A DNA stretch of 64,000 nt from Pelomonas aquatica (GCF_026712205.1 NZ_JAPPUW010000007.1:186001-250000), one strand, 5' to 3'; positions 42,999-52,854 are shown, numbered from the stretch's first letter. The notes: generated by a model from the sequence alone, not told the origin. A program made the numbers and translations.

Positions 42999-44201
42999 AT
43001 GAGGAAGTTTTCTAGCGTGGCCATGATTTCGATCACCACGTGTCTCGCAGCGTGCGGGGGCGGCGGCGGCGCATCCGCCGCCGGCAGTGGCAGTCCTGTG
43101 GCGGTGGCCCCGTCCCCGACGCCAGCCCCGGCTCCGGCGCCTGCTCCAACGCCGCAGCCCGCCGCACCGAAGTGCCCGGCTGGCCAGACCGAAACGACGG
43201 CACCGACGTGGAATGGCTCGGCCTGGGTGGGTCAGGTCTGCGCGCCCACGCCTGTGGTGGCTTCTGCCGGCACACTGACGACCACCGTCGCGGCGGCAAC
43301 CTACGCCGACAACAGCCTGCACCAATCCGCCTTCAACGCCTTGAACTTGGTGCGCAAGAACGCCGGCGCCGGCCTCGTGTCTCAGAACGCTGCGCTGGAC
43401 ACCTCGGCTGGCGCCCACGCCAAATACCTGACGACCAACATCGCCACGGCCTTCACCGTCAACGCCCACACCGAGGATCCGTCGAAGCCCGGCTTCTTCG
43501 AGGCGACCGTCGGCTTGCGCATGGCCAAGGCCGGCTTCAGCGCTGGCGGCTACTGGAGCGAAGTCATCGGCGGTACCGGCGCATCCCGCCAGGGCTCGGA
43601 TTGCGTCCTGGGCCTGCTGGGCACGGTCTATCACGCAGCCGCCCTGCTGAACCAGTCCACCAACATCGGTATCGGCTTCGGCACGGACACGGCCAACATT
43701 CCGATGTGCGTGGCCGACCTCGGCGCGAAGTCGACTGAGAGCTACCCGCAGGTTGCGCCTTCCGGCCAGATCGTCGCCTATCCCTACGATGGTCAGACGG
43801 GCTTGTTCTACTCCTTCGACATCGCCTTCGAGGTCCCCCGCCCGCCGGTGGCCCTGTTCCCGAACGCCACGTCCGGCACCCCGGTCATCGTCAACATCCG
43901 CAACTCCGATTTCGTCAACTACAAGGCCGCTGGCACGCTGACCCCCGTCGTGACCAAGTTCGAGATCAAGGACGCCGGCGGCAACCTCGTCCCCGTGGGC
44001 ATCCTGGCCAATTCGGGCATCACCGGTTCGGGCGTCTCGATGACCGCTGACGCGAATCTCAGCGAGGGCTTCGCGGTGCTGGTGCCGCTCTCCCCGCTGG
44101 CCAAGGGCGGGACCTACACGGTCACCTTCACGGCGACCTTGAAGACCGGTGGCGACCCGCTCACGAAGACCTGGCGCTTCGTGGCCGACCGGGATCGATA
44201 G
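42999..44201 (+). CDS. CAP-domain (SCP/PR-1) lipoprotein with one Cys repeat
   Basis: 400 residues from ATG 42999 (AGGAAGG 8 nt upstream). A lipoprotein signal with lipobox LAAC is followed by a Gly and Pro/Ala linker, one unit of the Cys repeat (KCPAGQTETTAPTWNGSAWV, GQVCAP), then a CAP domain (SAFNALNLVRKNAGAGLVSQ, AGAHAKYLTTN, FGTDTANIPMCVADLG) and a C-terminal beta domain (GTYTVTFTATLKTGGDPLTK). Surface-exposed; the shared repeat links it to the gene at 41201. Confidence 0.75.
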   Translation: MRKFSSVAMISITTCLAACGGGGGASAAGSGSPVAVAPSPTPAPAPAPAPTPQPAAPKCPAGQTETTAPTWNGSAWVGQVCAPTPVVASAGTLTTTVAAATYADNSLHQSAFNALNLVRKNAGAGLVSQNAALDTSAGAHAKYLTTNIATAFTVNAHTEDPSKPGFFEATVGLRMAKAGFSAGGYWSEVIGGTGASRQGSDCVLGLLGTVYHAAALLNQSTNIGIGFGTDTANIPMCVADLGAKSTESYPQVAPSGQIVAYPYDGQTGLFYSFDIAFEVPRPPVALFPNATSGTPVIVNIRNSDFVNYKAAGTLTPVVTKFEIKDAGGNLVPVGILANSGITGSGVSMTADANLSEGFAVLVPLSPLAKGGTYTVTFTATLKTGGDPLTKTWRFVADRDR

Positions 44202-44256
44202 TGGTGTCGTGGTCGGCGCTTGGCTGCCGGCCGTGAATACTGCCTGGACGCATGGA

Positions 44257-44281
44257 ACGGCCCTTCGGGGCCGTCCTTTTT
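44257..44281 (+). terminator. rho-independent terminator after the CAP lipoprotein
   Basis: ACGGCCC-TTCG-GGGCCGT (44257-44274) forms a 7-bp GC stem with a stable tetraloop, followed by CC and T5. Confidence 0.85.
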
Positions 44282-44474
44282 GGCAATGCGGGCCCAACTT
44301 GGCGGAAAAAATCAAACGCCAGGGGGAGGTTTCGCCATTTGGCGCAGAGGGCACCTGTCACAGTGGAGTCTTCAGCCCTCGCTGGCGCCAGTGACACCGC
44401 TAACTGCACTGCGAACAACTATGGCCAAGCGAGGCGCACTGATGTGTGCGTAATTCTGTGAAAGGAAAATATTA

Positions 44475-45107
44475 ATGGATAGCTTGGCAGCCAATATAAG
44501 CATTGCAGCGCTAGGGGCTACTCTAATACTGGTGCATTTGATATATCAATCAGCCAGTATTGAATGGAAGACGCGGCCGTGGATTCCGTTGGTTGCTGGC
44601 GTAGTGGTGCTTCTCTTGGGTTACGGGCAGCATGTCTGGATCACTCAAATGGCTTCTGAAAAGACGGCTGCGGCAGTGCATATGACCTCAAGTGGGCATC
44701 CAAAGGAAGCAGCAGTGCTCATGGCACTTGCACTAGCTGATGAGCGTATAGCAAAGCTTCTAGAATTGGTTCAAATACCAATAGCTGTTTCATTAATAGC
44801 ATCTTCGCTATTTGCGCGAGCGGATCATGTATTCAATGCAAAGGTTATCGAGTATGACGAGAGATATGCCGAGCTCGAGGAACGAGAACGGGAAATAGAA
44901 GAAGAAGACGATGCCCTTGGGCGTGATCTGGCGGAGGGGGTTCGTGGTCAGGGAGTGATTGACCGGTGGAAGCAGATTCGGCTGAAGCGTCTTGACCTAT
45001 TTGATGCTCGCGAGGATCTGCAGGACGATTTCAGGGGTCTAATCGACGCGCGTCTGGTCCGCGGCAGCGTTCGCAAGCCTCGGCGTCGCAATCGAGGCAA
45101 GAAGTAA
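44475..45107 (+). CDS. membrane protein with coiled-coil tail, AT-rich
   Basis: 210 residues. Three hydrophobic segments (ISIAALGATLILVHLIYQ, WIPLVAGVVVLLLGYG, IPIAVSLIASSLFARA), then an acidic coiled coil (YDERYAELEEREREIEEEDD) and a basic C-terminus (KPRRRNRGKK). The first ~350 bases are clearly richer in A/T than their surroundings, a sign of recent transfer. RBS AAAGGAAA. No family recognised. Confidence 0.6.
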   Translation: MDSLAANISIAALGATLILVHLIYQSASIEWKTRPWIPLVAGVVVLLLGYGQHVWITQMASEKTAAAVHMTSSGHPKEAAVLMALALADERIAKLLELVQIPIAVSLIASSLFARADHVFNAKVIEYDERYAELEEREREIEEEDDALGRDLAEGVRGQGVIDRWKQIRLKRLDLFDAREDLQDDFRGLIDARLVRGSVRKPRRRNRGKK

Positions 45108-45217
45108 CATCCAACCGAGAGGAGCGCAAGTCGTCGATTTTGCTAAGTCCGCGTCCTGGCGGCAGGTTGCGCTTCATGACCTGGCGGATGTGCGGCACAC
45201 AACCAGTAGGGAGGGCC

Positions 45218-45658
45218 ATGGGCTTCGACGCGTTGCAACCAAAGGACTGGATTGCGGTTTACGCCGCAGGGCTGTCGACGATTCTTGGCTTTGTCAAAGG
45301 CTGGGAGCTCTTTCGAGACCGCTTCCGCTTTGAGGTCAGCTACAGCTTCACGGGCGACGAGGATGAAGGGAACCGGATATTCATCCGGAACTTGGCGGGT
45401 AAGCCAATTATCCTGACGTATTGGGACCTTCTGTACTGCAAGGGGTACGGGCCATTCCGGACCTACGAGGGCATCTGTTCACCAGACTACTACTCCGGGG
45501 ACACGCAAATCGGTGCGCATTCAACCCTGACACTGACTTTCTGCGAGGAGGATTACTTCGACTGGAGTCACAAGGTCCTGAAGGACCGTCGGATATTCAT
45601 CAGGCTGCGCTTTGCTGGACGGGGCGAGTACACGCGGCTGGTGTACGCCGGGTCCTGA
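45218..45658 (+). CDS. hypothetical protein, one membrane segment
   Basis: 146 residues from ATG 45218 (GGGAGGG immediately upstream). N-terminal helix WIAVYAAGLSTILGFVKGWE, then a beta-rich domain (FRFEVSYSFTGDEDEGNRIF, STLTLTFCEEDYFDWSH, IFIRLRFAGRGEYTRLV). Resembles small membrane-anchored beta-sandwich proteins seen in islands; function unknown. Confidence 0.55.
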   Translation: MGFDALQPKDWIAVYAAGLSTILGFVKGWELFRDRFRFEVSYSFTGDEDEGNRIFIRNLAGKPIILTYWDLLYCKGYGPFRTYEGICSPDYYSGDTQIGAHSTLTLTFCEEDYFDWSHKVLKDRRIFIRLRFAGRGEYTRLVYAGS

Positions 45659-45941
45659 GTCGCGATGGGCGCGTTGGTTTGAATCGGCGAAGCCACGGGT
45701 ACGTCGCCTGCAGGCGGTGGCGTCGTTGATTCCAGTGACACCGTCGCTGAACTCAGCGCCATCGACGGCAATGATGGTGACGTATCGTCAGCCGGGCGCG
45801 AATTGCCCGGCCGTCTCGGCGTTCGGACGTCAGCACATGATTGCGAAACAGCAGGACGTCGGGTTTTCAGCAGGGATGCTCGGTTCCCGCTGATGCCACC
45901 GATTGGCCGCCAAGGGCTAAGGAAGAAGATTTGACGCAGGC

Positions 45942-48900
45942 CTACTCGCCCTGGCCGCGGACGTCTTCACCATACTGCATGCGCCTCATGGCCACGGAAA
46001 TCTCCGCCGATCGGGTCTCGGACGCGATCGTGGCGTCCAGCTGCTTGACGCGAGCGTCGGCGAACGCACGCACCTTCTCGCTGGCATCCTCAAGCCAGGG
46101 TTGAAGCCAGCGCCTGCGCGCCTGATTCAGCTCCACGAAGCCGAACTCCCCGTGCACCACCCCCGATTCGTCCATGACACGGCCCACGCGCCTCAGGAAT
46201 TTGTCGCTGGGCTCCAGCCGGTCGACGACGGTGCGCAGGATGGGGTACAGAAACTCTTTCCCGCCATAGGCCTCAAGCAGCGCCAGCAGGAACGCGAGCT
46301 CCTCGTTGCCGCCGGCGCTCGCGATCTCCATAAGGCGTTCGGCCAACTGGCCGTCCACGGCAGGGAAGATCGACACGACGACCCGGGCACCCGAAAACGG
46401 GAAACGCAGCTTGTCTGCTCGGAACCAGTCGATAGCCTGGTGCAGCAGCAGCTCGGGCTGGGCTTCAAGCTGGGCGCGCAGCGCGTCCGGCAGCATGTAG
46501 AGCGAAAACGGCACAGGCTCGTAGCCGGCCGGCGCGGCCTCGGTTCTTCCGAGCGCGATCCGCTCGCCGATGAGCCGCAGCACGCTGATCGGGAAATGCT
46601 TGGCTACCGAGGCCATGATGTATTCGCAGTTCTGCTCGAGGTCCGGGCAACGGAGCAGCGCCTTCAGCAGGCGGTCGGAACCGGGCTCGTCCATGCCTTC
46701 GACGATGCCCTTATTCATCCACGAGGTCCAAGGGTGGCGCAACCAGTCGTACTTCCCGCTCGTTGCGAGAAACTCCACGGCTGGCAAGAAGACCTCGGCG
46801 ATCAAGGTGCCAGGGTGTTTGTCGAATTGATTGGCGGCCGCTGTGCACGCAACGCTCACCGCGTGCATGTCGCCGGTCTCCATGGCACGGCGCAGGATCC
46901 GCTGCAGTGTGCCCTCGTCAAACGGATCGGCGATCCGCTGCTGCCACGCGAGCAACGGCAGGTTGAGGCCGTCGACCAGCCATTGGTCGGCGAGGGCGAG
47001 CGCCTGTGGCCGCATGGCGGTCCTCAGCACCCCGTTCAGCATCTCAGGTAGGAAGTTCTTCAGCGGACCTTCGACGCGCGCCAGATAGTCGAGCACGATG
47101 GCCGGCTTGGCTTCGGCCAACTGGCTTAGGAACTTGCCAAAGGCCGGGAACGTCGCCAGATCGCTCGCGTCCACACGAGAGAACCGGTCCAGGCGCTGAA
47201 ACCAGGCTTCTTCAGTCTCCTCGGTCACCGAAGCGATCAGGTCCGGGAAGCGACTGTGTCGATATTCCTCGGCTCCGGTGTACTGGAAGTGCCTGTCGTC
47301 CCAGGCCGGTGGGAACACCGAGTTGTAGCCCACCAGGAGCTTGAAGATCCCGAACTCGGGGTCGGAATCGGCCACCTTTTTAAACCGCAGGGCTGCGGCG
47401 ACAAGAGACGCCTGGGCCTCGACGAGCTGAGGCTTCGACCTCATGTCCGGCGGCAGCTCGACATAGATGTGATAGAGCCGATGGACCCAGGTTTCACAGG
47501 ACTGCTTAAGCTCCAGGCTCAGCTCAGGCAATTGCGTGGTGTGAAAGCCGAGGATCTCCGCCGCGTTGGTCATGACCAACTGCTGCGCGTCGTCGCCGTA
47601 GCCGCCTTGGTACGGTACCTGGGTCGCAACCCACAGCGCCTGCAGGATGGCCAGGCGTTCTGGATCGGTGTTGGTCGTGACGAACAATCCTTGCAGGATG
47701 CGAATTGCGCGCGCTCTGACCGCCACCAACTCCGGGGTAGCGGCAAGCGTGCCGCGGTGGAATCTCACCTCAGTAGCGTGATGCGACGTGCAGCTGACCC
47801 CCAGGCCAAGCATGTCGCCCAGCATGGGCACCAGCAGGCGCCGGTTTGCCGCCCTATCCTGCAGCCCCAGGGCCTCCATCTGGTCGAGCAGCGCCGCCTG
47901 CACGCCGACTCCATAGCTGGCGATGCGGTAGTGGAACTTGGCCAACGCGTGCCCAAGTCCCACCACTGCCTTGGCTTCGTCGCCTTCCTGCGCCAAGCCA
48001 TTCAGCGCGAGGGCCGCAGAGAACGTCTTGACGGGGTCGACGTACCGATAGAAGGTCAGGATCTCGCTGATGGGACCGAGCACATCCTTGAAAGTCTTCC
48101 CGCCTGACCTGCCGAAGGGGGTTACTACGACGCTCGTCGTCATGGTTCGGGCGGCCTCGGCGGCGACAATGAGCCGGTCGACGACCACCGGGTAAGAGGC
48201 CGACATATCGTCGTAGAGCGGCAACAGCACGTCCTTGAACCGCACCAGTGCGTCGAACCGCTCGTCGTTGCTGGTCGCCGCCACGATGGCATCCAGCGGC
48301 TTTTCATCCGCCAGCGTCTTGCCTTCCAGCAGGCGGTCGAAGTCGGCCGCGATCTTCTGGAACTCGTACCCGGCAGGCACCAGGTACTCCTGGGCGATCC
48401 GGCGCATGCGCGCCTTGATCTCGTCCAGGGTTCGCTTACCCATGGCATCGAGTTCGGGCGTCTTGTAGATGGTGTCGTGCGCCATCTCCGCCCAAGCATG
48501 GTTGAGGATGGTCTGAACCTGGATCTCGCACCGCATGCCTGCAAACTCGCGGAAGCCGGGTTGCGCTAAGCGCTCGGCGCTAAGCCTGACCACGAAGTGG
48601 TTCGAGGTGTAGAGCTCGGCATCTTCGTTGTCGTGTTCCGGGTGGTGGACCTTGACGTCGACGACCTCGAAATGCTCGTGGATCAGGCCCGAGTGCAGCA
48701 GCCGGCTGACATCCGTGTTGGTATAGAAAATGACCCGGCAGCCCGCCAAGTCCTTGATCTCGTCATCGATCGCCTTGGAGGCTTCAAGGTTGCGGTCGCG
48801 CAGCTTTTTCAGCAGCGACTCTGTGGTCTTTGCCCGGGACATGACCTGCTGCAGCCGGTACTGGCCATTGGCGCGGATCAGCTCGGTCAGGATGCCAGCA

Positions 48901-48962
48901 ACAACCTCGGCCAGGGCTGCATAGGCGCTCTTGCCGTCGCGCTCGTATTCGGCGAAGTCCAT
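45942..48962 (-). CDS. large protein with RelA/SpoT synthetase-like domain
   Basis: 1006 residues from ATG 48962. Residues ~30-225 match the RelA/SpoT nucleotidyltransferase fold: SRAKTTESLLKKLRDR, IKDLAGCRVIFYTNTD, LYTSNHFVVRL, then MRCEIQVQTILNHAWAEMAH. The remaining ~780 residues are helical and repeat-like with no recognised domain. Housekeeping RelA/SpoT has HD, TGS and ACT domains, all absent here, so this is a fused small-alarmone-synthetase-like protein. Toxic synthetases that pyrophosphorylate nucleotides or tRNA occur in phage defence; applying that here is inference. Confidence 0.7.
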   Translation of the reverse strand: MDFAEYERDGKSAYAALAEVVAGILTELIRANGQYRLQQVMSRAKTTESLLKKLRDRNLEASKAIDDEIKDLAGCRVIFYTNTDVSRLLHSGLIHEHFEVVDVKVHHPEHDNEDAELYTSNHFVVRLSAERLAQPGFREFAGMRCEIQVQTILNHAWAEMAHDTIYKTPELDAMGKRTLDEIKARMRRIAQEYLVPAGYEFQKIAADFDRLLEGKTLADEKPLDAIVAATSNDERFDALVRFKDVLLPLYDDMSASYPVVVDRLIVAAEAARTMTTSVVVTPFGRSGGKTFKDVLGPISEILTFYRYVDPVKTFSAALALNGLAQEGDEAKAVVGLGHALAKFHYRIASYGVGVQAALLDQMEALGLQDRAANRRLLVPMLGDMLGLGVSCTSHHATEVRFHRGTLAATPELVAVRARAIRILQGLFVTTNTDPERLAILQALWVATQVPYQGGYGDDAQQLVMTNAAEILGFHTTQLPELSLELKQSCETWVHRLYHIYVELPPDMRSKPQLVEAQASLVAAALRFKKVADSDPEFGIFKLLVGYNSVFPPAWDDRHFQYTGAEEYRHSRFPDLIASVTEETEEAWFQRLDRFSRVDASDLATFPAFGKFLSQLAEAKPAIVLDYLARVEGPLKNFLPEMLNGVLRTAMRPQALALADQWLVDGLNLPLLAWQQRIADPFDEGTLQRILRRAMETGDMHAVSVACTAAANQFDKHPGTLIAEVFLPAVEFLATSGKYDWLRHPWTSWMNKGIVEGMDEPGSDRLLKALLRCPDLEQNCEYIMASVAKHFPISVLRLIGERIALGRTEAAPAGYEPVPFSLYMLPDALRAQLEAQPELLLHQAIDWFRADKLRFPFSGARVVVSIFPAVDGQLAERLMEIASAGGNEELAFLLALLEAYGGKEFLYPILRTVVDRLEPSDKFLRRVGRVMDESGVVHGEFGFVELNQARRRWLQPWLEDASEKVRAFADARVKQLDATIASETRSAEISVAMRRMQYGEDVRGQGE

Positions 48963-49039
48963 CGTGAGTCCCGTTCTCTGCCGCGGAAGCGGCGCACGCC
49001 AGATTGTCAACTGGCAATACAGAGGCAGTGCGTGGCTTC

Positions 49040-49255
49040 GGGAGAAGGCTTGGCGAAGAAGCTCCTCGCGCACCTGGCGCGCGTCAAGGAGCTGATCGAA
49101 GCACGTCAGGTGGCGGCAATCGAAGCGGACGACGAGCTGCCTACGCGCCCTGCGGGTCGCAAGCAGGGGGCCGGGCAGGCCCGTCGCCCTGGCTGACAGC
49201 TGACAGGCATCTCCGAACCAAGGATGGTCCTAAGCTGGCGAACCAGCGGCTGCGT
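49040..49255. repeat. relic A: duplicated gene ends
   Basis: It encodes on the plus strand LAKKLLAHLARVKELIEARQ ... AGRKQGAGQARRPG-stop and, converging on the minus strand, LVRQLRTILGSEMP. Both match relic B at 49730-49945 (LAKKRLAHLARVKEPIEARQ ... and LIRQLGAILGSRKP). This is the joint 3' end of an unidentified gene and a cytosine methyltransferase gene. Confidence 0.65.
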
Positions 49256-49310
49256 AATCGACACGGCCTGTGCCCTGCCTACAATGAAAGGCACATGAAC
49301 GGGGGGGTGC

Positions 49311-49652
49311 ATGGGGATTCTTAACGCATTTCGCACTGGCATCTTTGCTGCCCGGATTGCCGGGTGCCTTCTTGACCTTGGAATTGACGTAAAAAAGCTC
49401 GACGCACAGTGCGCCAAAATTCTTTACGAAATCGAATGCGAAAAGTCGAAAGAACTTTCACCGCATGAGGCTGCACTCTATTTTTTTGGCGCTGCACTCC
49501 CCTACCTCGACCCGGTCTGCTTCACTCTTCCCATTAGCAGTCAGGATCTCGCGCAACGCGCTGAGGTCATTTCGAACCAATGGATCAAAGCAGGGAAGAT
49601 GCGACGCCCCATTCTCGAAGCGATTCTGAAAACGCTTCGTCGCGAGATGTAA
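49311..49652 (+). CDS. hypothetical protein between duplicated relics
   Basis: 113 residues. Helical (GILNAFRTGIFAARIAGCLL, LDAQCAKILYEIECEKSKEL) with no recognised domain. It is the only intact gene between the two direct-repeat relics, so it may be a small cassette inserted by the duplication. A G-rich run just before the ATG acts as RBS. Confidence 0.45.
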   Translation: MGILNAFRTGIFAARIAGCLLDLGIDVKKLDAQCAKILYEIECEKSKELSPHEAALYFFGAALPYLDPVCFTLPISSQDLAQRAEVISNQWIKAGKMRRPILEAILKTLRREM

Positions 49653-49729
49653 GACGGAGCCAACCATCGGAGACGCTCCGTCTGTAAAACTTGCCCTTTC
49701 GGCCTGCGTCGAGCTCCTACGCCATGACG

Positions 49730-49945
49730 TGGCGCGCCTGGCGAAGAAGCGCCTCGCGCACCTGGCGCGCGTCAAGGAGCCGATCGAGGCGCGCCAGGTG
49801 GCGGCAGCCGAAGCGGACGATGAGCCGCCTGCGGCCCCTGCGGGTCGCAAGCATGGCGCCGGGCAGGCCCGTCGCCCTGGCTGCTAAATCGCCGGCTTTC
49901 GCGAGCCCAGGATGGCTCCGAGCTGGCGAATCAGTTCGCGCGCCA
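49730..49945. repeat. relic B: duplicated gene ends
   Basis: Direct repeat of relic A (49040-49255), about 80% identical by eye over 200 bases. It contains the 3' end of the methyltransferase pseudogene on the minus strand and the end of an unidentified Lys/Ala-rich protein on the plus strand. Confidence 0.65.
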
Positions 49946-50580
49946 TCGGCACCGCCACCGCGTTGCCTGCGTGTTTCATGGCCGCGCGATGCAGCGAGTG
50001 ATGCTCGGCCCACTCGGGCAGGCCTTGCATGCGGGCGCCCCCGCTGGCGGTCAGGGTGACGCCCGGCCGGCGGAGTTCGGGCAATAGACGCGATAGCCCT
50101 GGCAGTTGAGGCCGTCGATGTGCCCGACCTTCACGCGCTGACCCTTGCGGGGCGCGCGCTTCGTGGTGTGGGGCGTGATGTCGGCCTCGGGGATGGTGGC
50201 CGGCAGATCCGCGTCCATGATGTCGGCCACGCAGGCCGTGGACTCCTGCTCCTCGGGGAACAGGTAGCCGACGATGGGGTCAAGGTCCAGGCCGACGCGG
50301 GTGCAGACGAGGATGGAGCGCTCGCGGCTCTGAGCCACGCCGAAGCCTGCCGCATTGAGCGCGCGATGCTGCACGCCGTAGCCAGCCTGCATCATCTGGT
50401 CGATCAGCTCATCGGGATACTTGCCGCCGTCCATGGTTAGGAATTGGCGCGCGCACTCGATGATGATGACCTTGGCGTCCACCTCGCCCAGCACGCGCAT
50501 GGCGTGCTGGTAGGCCTTGGCCAGCTTGGGGTCGGCGAAGCCCAGCCCCTTGCCGGCGACGGAGGTGTGAGATGCACGAT
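49884..50580 (-). pseudogene. DNA cytosine-5 methyltransferase remnant
   Basis: Two frames carry consecutive pieces of a C5 methyltransferase. 50580-50051 has IIIECARQFLTMDGGKYPDE and motif VIII (GFGVAQSRERSILVC); 50084-49884 has GVTLTASGG, MQGLPEWAEHH and motif X (GNAVAVPMARELIRQLG). Motifs I-IV with the catalytic PC are missing at the 5' side, there is a frameshift near 50055, and ~30 codons before MQGLPEW are gone. Non-functional. Confidence 0.75.
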
Positions 50581-50588
50581 GCCGACTG

Positions 50589-51455
50589 CTAGGGCTTCTC
50601 CGGGCCGTACCACGAGTCCCAAAATGACTTGTCACGGAACCAGCTGTTGAAGGCCTTCGTCCGCCGATACGGCTCCAACACCTTCTCGGCCTGTGGAAAC
50701 AGCCTCGCGTAGATGACGGCGAACTGACACATGAAGACGTTCAGCGCCATCAGTATGGACACCGCCATCTCTCTTTCTTTCTCTGGGGGGGCCTGCCCGA
50801 TCTGAAGGACGGCCAGGTAGCTGGCGTGCGAGTAGCTGCACAGGAAGCCGTACAGCTGCTGGAAATAGCCGCTGTGGATGCCGCTCTCGCTGGCAAGCTG
50901 GGCCCAGCTCTTCGCACCGCGCCATTCGATGCGCTTGCCCGTGATGCGCCCGCGGGCCTCCTTGTCGAGCCCCTGAAAACGCGGATGCGCCTGGATCTCG
51001 GCGAGGAGCCGCTGAATCTCCAGGGCCTCGGCCGCGATGACCTCCTGAGCTTCCCGGGTGGTTGCGTTGAACGATTGCCGGTCGTTCAGGCCGGCGGCCG
51101 TCCAGATCAGGAACCTGAAATACCGCTCGTCTGGATCCTCTGCGCCATAGACGTGGCCGAAGGTCACGAACGTCTCAATCGCTGCTCGCACGATCGCGAA
51201 GATCGAGCCGAAGGGAAGGACGTCCAGGCCGACGCCTGGGATCGTCACACCCGGCAGCAGTGCGTAGGCTGCGTGGACATGGAAGAAAAACTTCTTGGAG
51301 ATGGTGTGCCCGTGATAGAGCCAGCTGTCGCCCTCCGCGATAGCGACCTGGTCAAGCGCCTGGATCAGGTCTTCAAGCATGGCTAGGAACTCGGCGCCGT
51401 GCTTCAGCGCGTCATTGCGCTGGTCACCCTGCGGGAAAAACTGCGGGACATTCAT
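50589..51455 (-). CDS. hypothetical protein co-transcribed with integrase
   Basis: 288 residues from ATG 51455, 11 nt after the integrase stop. Mostly helical (AEFLAMLEDLIQALDQVAIA, FAIVRAAIETFVTFGHVYGA, YFQQLYGFLCSYSHASYLAV, VSILMALNVFMCQFAVIYAR). The pattern resembles DUF5677-type proteins, but that is a weak call. Intact. Confidence 0.5.
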   Translation of the reverse strand: MNVPQFFPQGDQRNDALKHGAEFLAMLEDLIQALDQVAIAEGDSWLYHGHTISKKFFFHVHAAYALLPGVTIPGVGLDVLPFGSIFAIVRAAIETFVTFGHVYGAEDPDERYFRFLIWTAAGLNDRQSFNATTREAQEVIAAEALEIQRLLAEIQAHPRFQGLDKEARGRITGKRIEWRGAKSWAQLASESGIHSGYFQQLYGFLCSYSHASYLAVLQIGQAPPEKEREMAVSILMALNVFMCQFAVIYARLFPQAEKVLEPYRRTKAFNSWFRDKSFWDSWYGPEKP

Positions 51456-51466
51456 GCGGGTTGCCG

Positions 51467-52854
51467 CTACGCGACTCGGAACTCGAGCACCTGCCCGGTT
51501 TGCCGGACCTCGATCAGCTCTTCCAGCTTACGCCCCAACGCATCGAAGGCTCCCCTCCTCTCAGCCAACCGGCCATCGCGGATATAGATCCGCGCGAGCT
51601 GATCCTGCAGCGTGTGGTTCTGGCAGAGGTGGATGATCTCCGTCGAAATGCCGAGCCTGCTCATGAGCGTCGCACCCGTGCGGCGCAGATCGTGCGGCGT
51701 CCACGTCCCACCGGGTAGTGCTAACGCCCCCACCTGCTTGGAGCGCCCCTTCATCGGCGCCCTTCCAGACGGCTGCATTTGCCGATCGCGCAGTTGCTTA
51801 TTGACCGTCTTCTGGTCAAGGCAGGCCTCGCCGCCACGGCCTGGAAACACGAAGTCTTTGTGCTCTTTGAGCTCGAGCAGTTCGCTGAATTGGGCGACGG
51901 CGAACGGCGACAGGTGCACCAGGTGATCGCGACCGTTCTTCGTCGTTCGACCTGGGATGTTCCAGACGCCGTCCTCCAGGTCGAGATCTCCCCATTGGGC
52001 CTGCATCAGCTCACCGACACGGCAGATGGTGGACAGCATGATCCACACGGCCAGCTGCGTGTGCTTCGGCAGCCTGGCGGCCGGCATAGCGGCTGCCAGT
52101 GCCTTGATCTCCTCGTCGGACAGCGTCCGTTCTCGCTCCGCATCGCGGCCGCCGGCGTCGCGACGCTTGCTGATGCCAGCCGTCGGGTCGCGCTCGACGA
52201 GCTCGCGCACGATCGCGAACGTGAACATCTGGCGCAGGTGCGAAAGGATGGTGTTGGCCGTGCGGTTCAGTCCGGCCTGCTTGATCTTGTCCAGCACCTC
52301 CATGAGGTCGGCGCGGCGGATTCCAACGGCCTGGCGCTCGCCGATGCTCGGGAGCACATGCTTCTCGAACTGCAGTTCGACCAGCGCTCCACCGTCCTTG
52401 CGGCCGCGACGCTTCTCGCCATCGATCACAACATGGGCAAGGTCGGCCTCCTTCCAGCGCTTGAAGAGCTGGCGCACCGTCAGCTGCTGCCTGGCCAGCT
52501 CAGCCGCTTCTTCGGCCTCGCGACGCACGCGCTCGCGCTCGGCCTCAAGGGCCCGCTCGTGCTCCAGGCGGGGGTCTTTGCCAGCGCTCTTCAGTGCCCA
52601 GAGCCGTTCGGCTTCGCGCCGTGCGTCCTCGAGGCTCTTCTGTGGGTAGCCGCCAGCCGGATCGTCGGCGAAGAGCTTGAACCACATCGGCTTGCCGGTG
52701 CCGGCGACACCAGCCTCAGGTACCAGTACGCGCCGGCATCGCGCCGCCGCAGGTACAGCCCGCCGCCGTCATGCAGTTCTTTTGTGCTGCTGCCCTCGGC
52801 GTAGCGTTTGACGGCAAGCGCCGTGAGGACGCGCGTGCGCGCAGTGCGTGCCAT
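51467..52854 (-). pseudogene. int: tyrosine integrase of the second island, frameshifted
   Basis: The N-terminal DUF4102 part (MARTARTRVLTALAVKRYAE, GGGLYLRRRDAGAYWYLRLV) starts at 52854 in one frame; the rest (GKPMWFKLFADDPAGGYPQK onward) is in another. One indel near 52695-52710 separates them. The downstream frame alone gives 406 residues with the complete catalytic domain: STICRVGELMQAQW, HDLRRTGATLMSRLG, LCQNHTLQ and the Tyr in ARIYIRDG. A shortened protein from ATG 52687 could be made but would lack the arm-binding domain. Inactivation, sequencing error or programmed shift cannot be told apart here. Confidence 0.8.
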
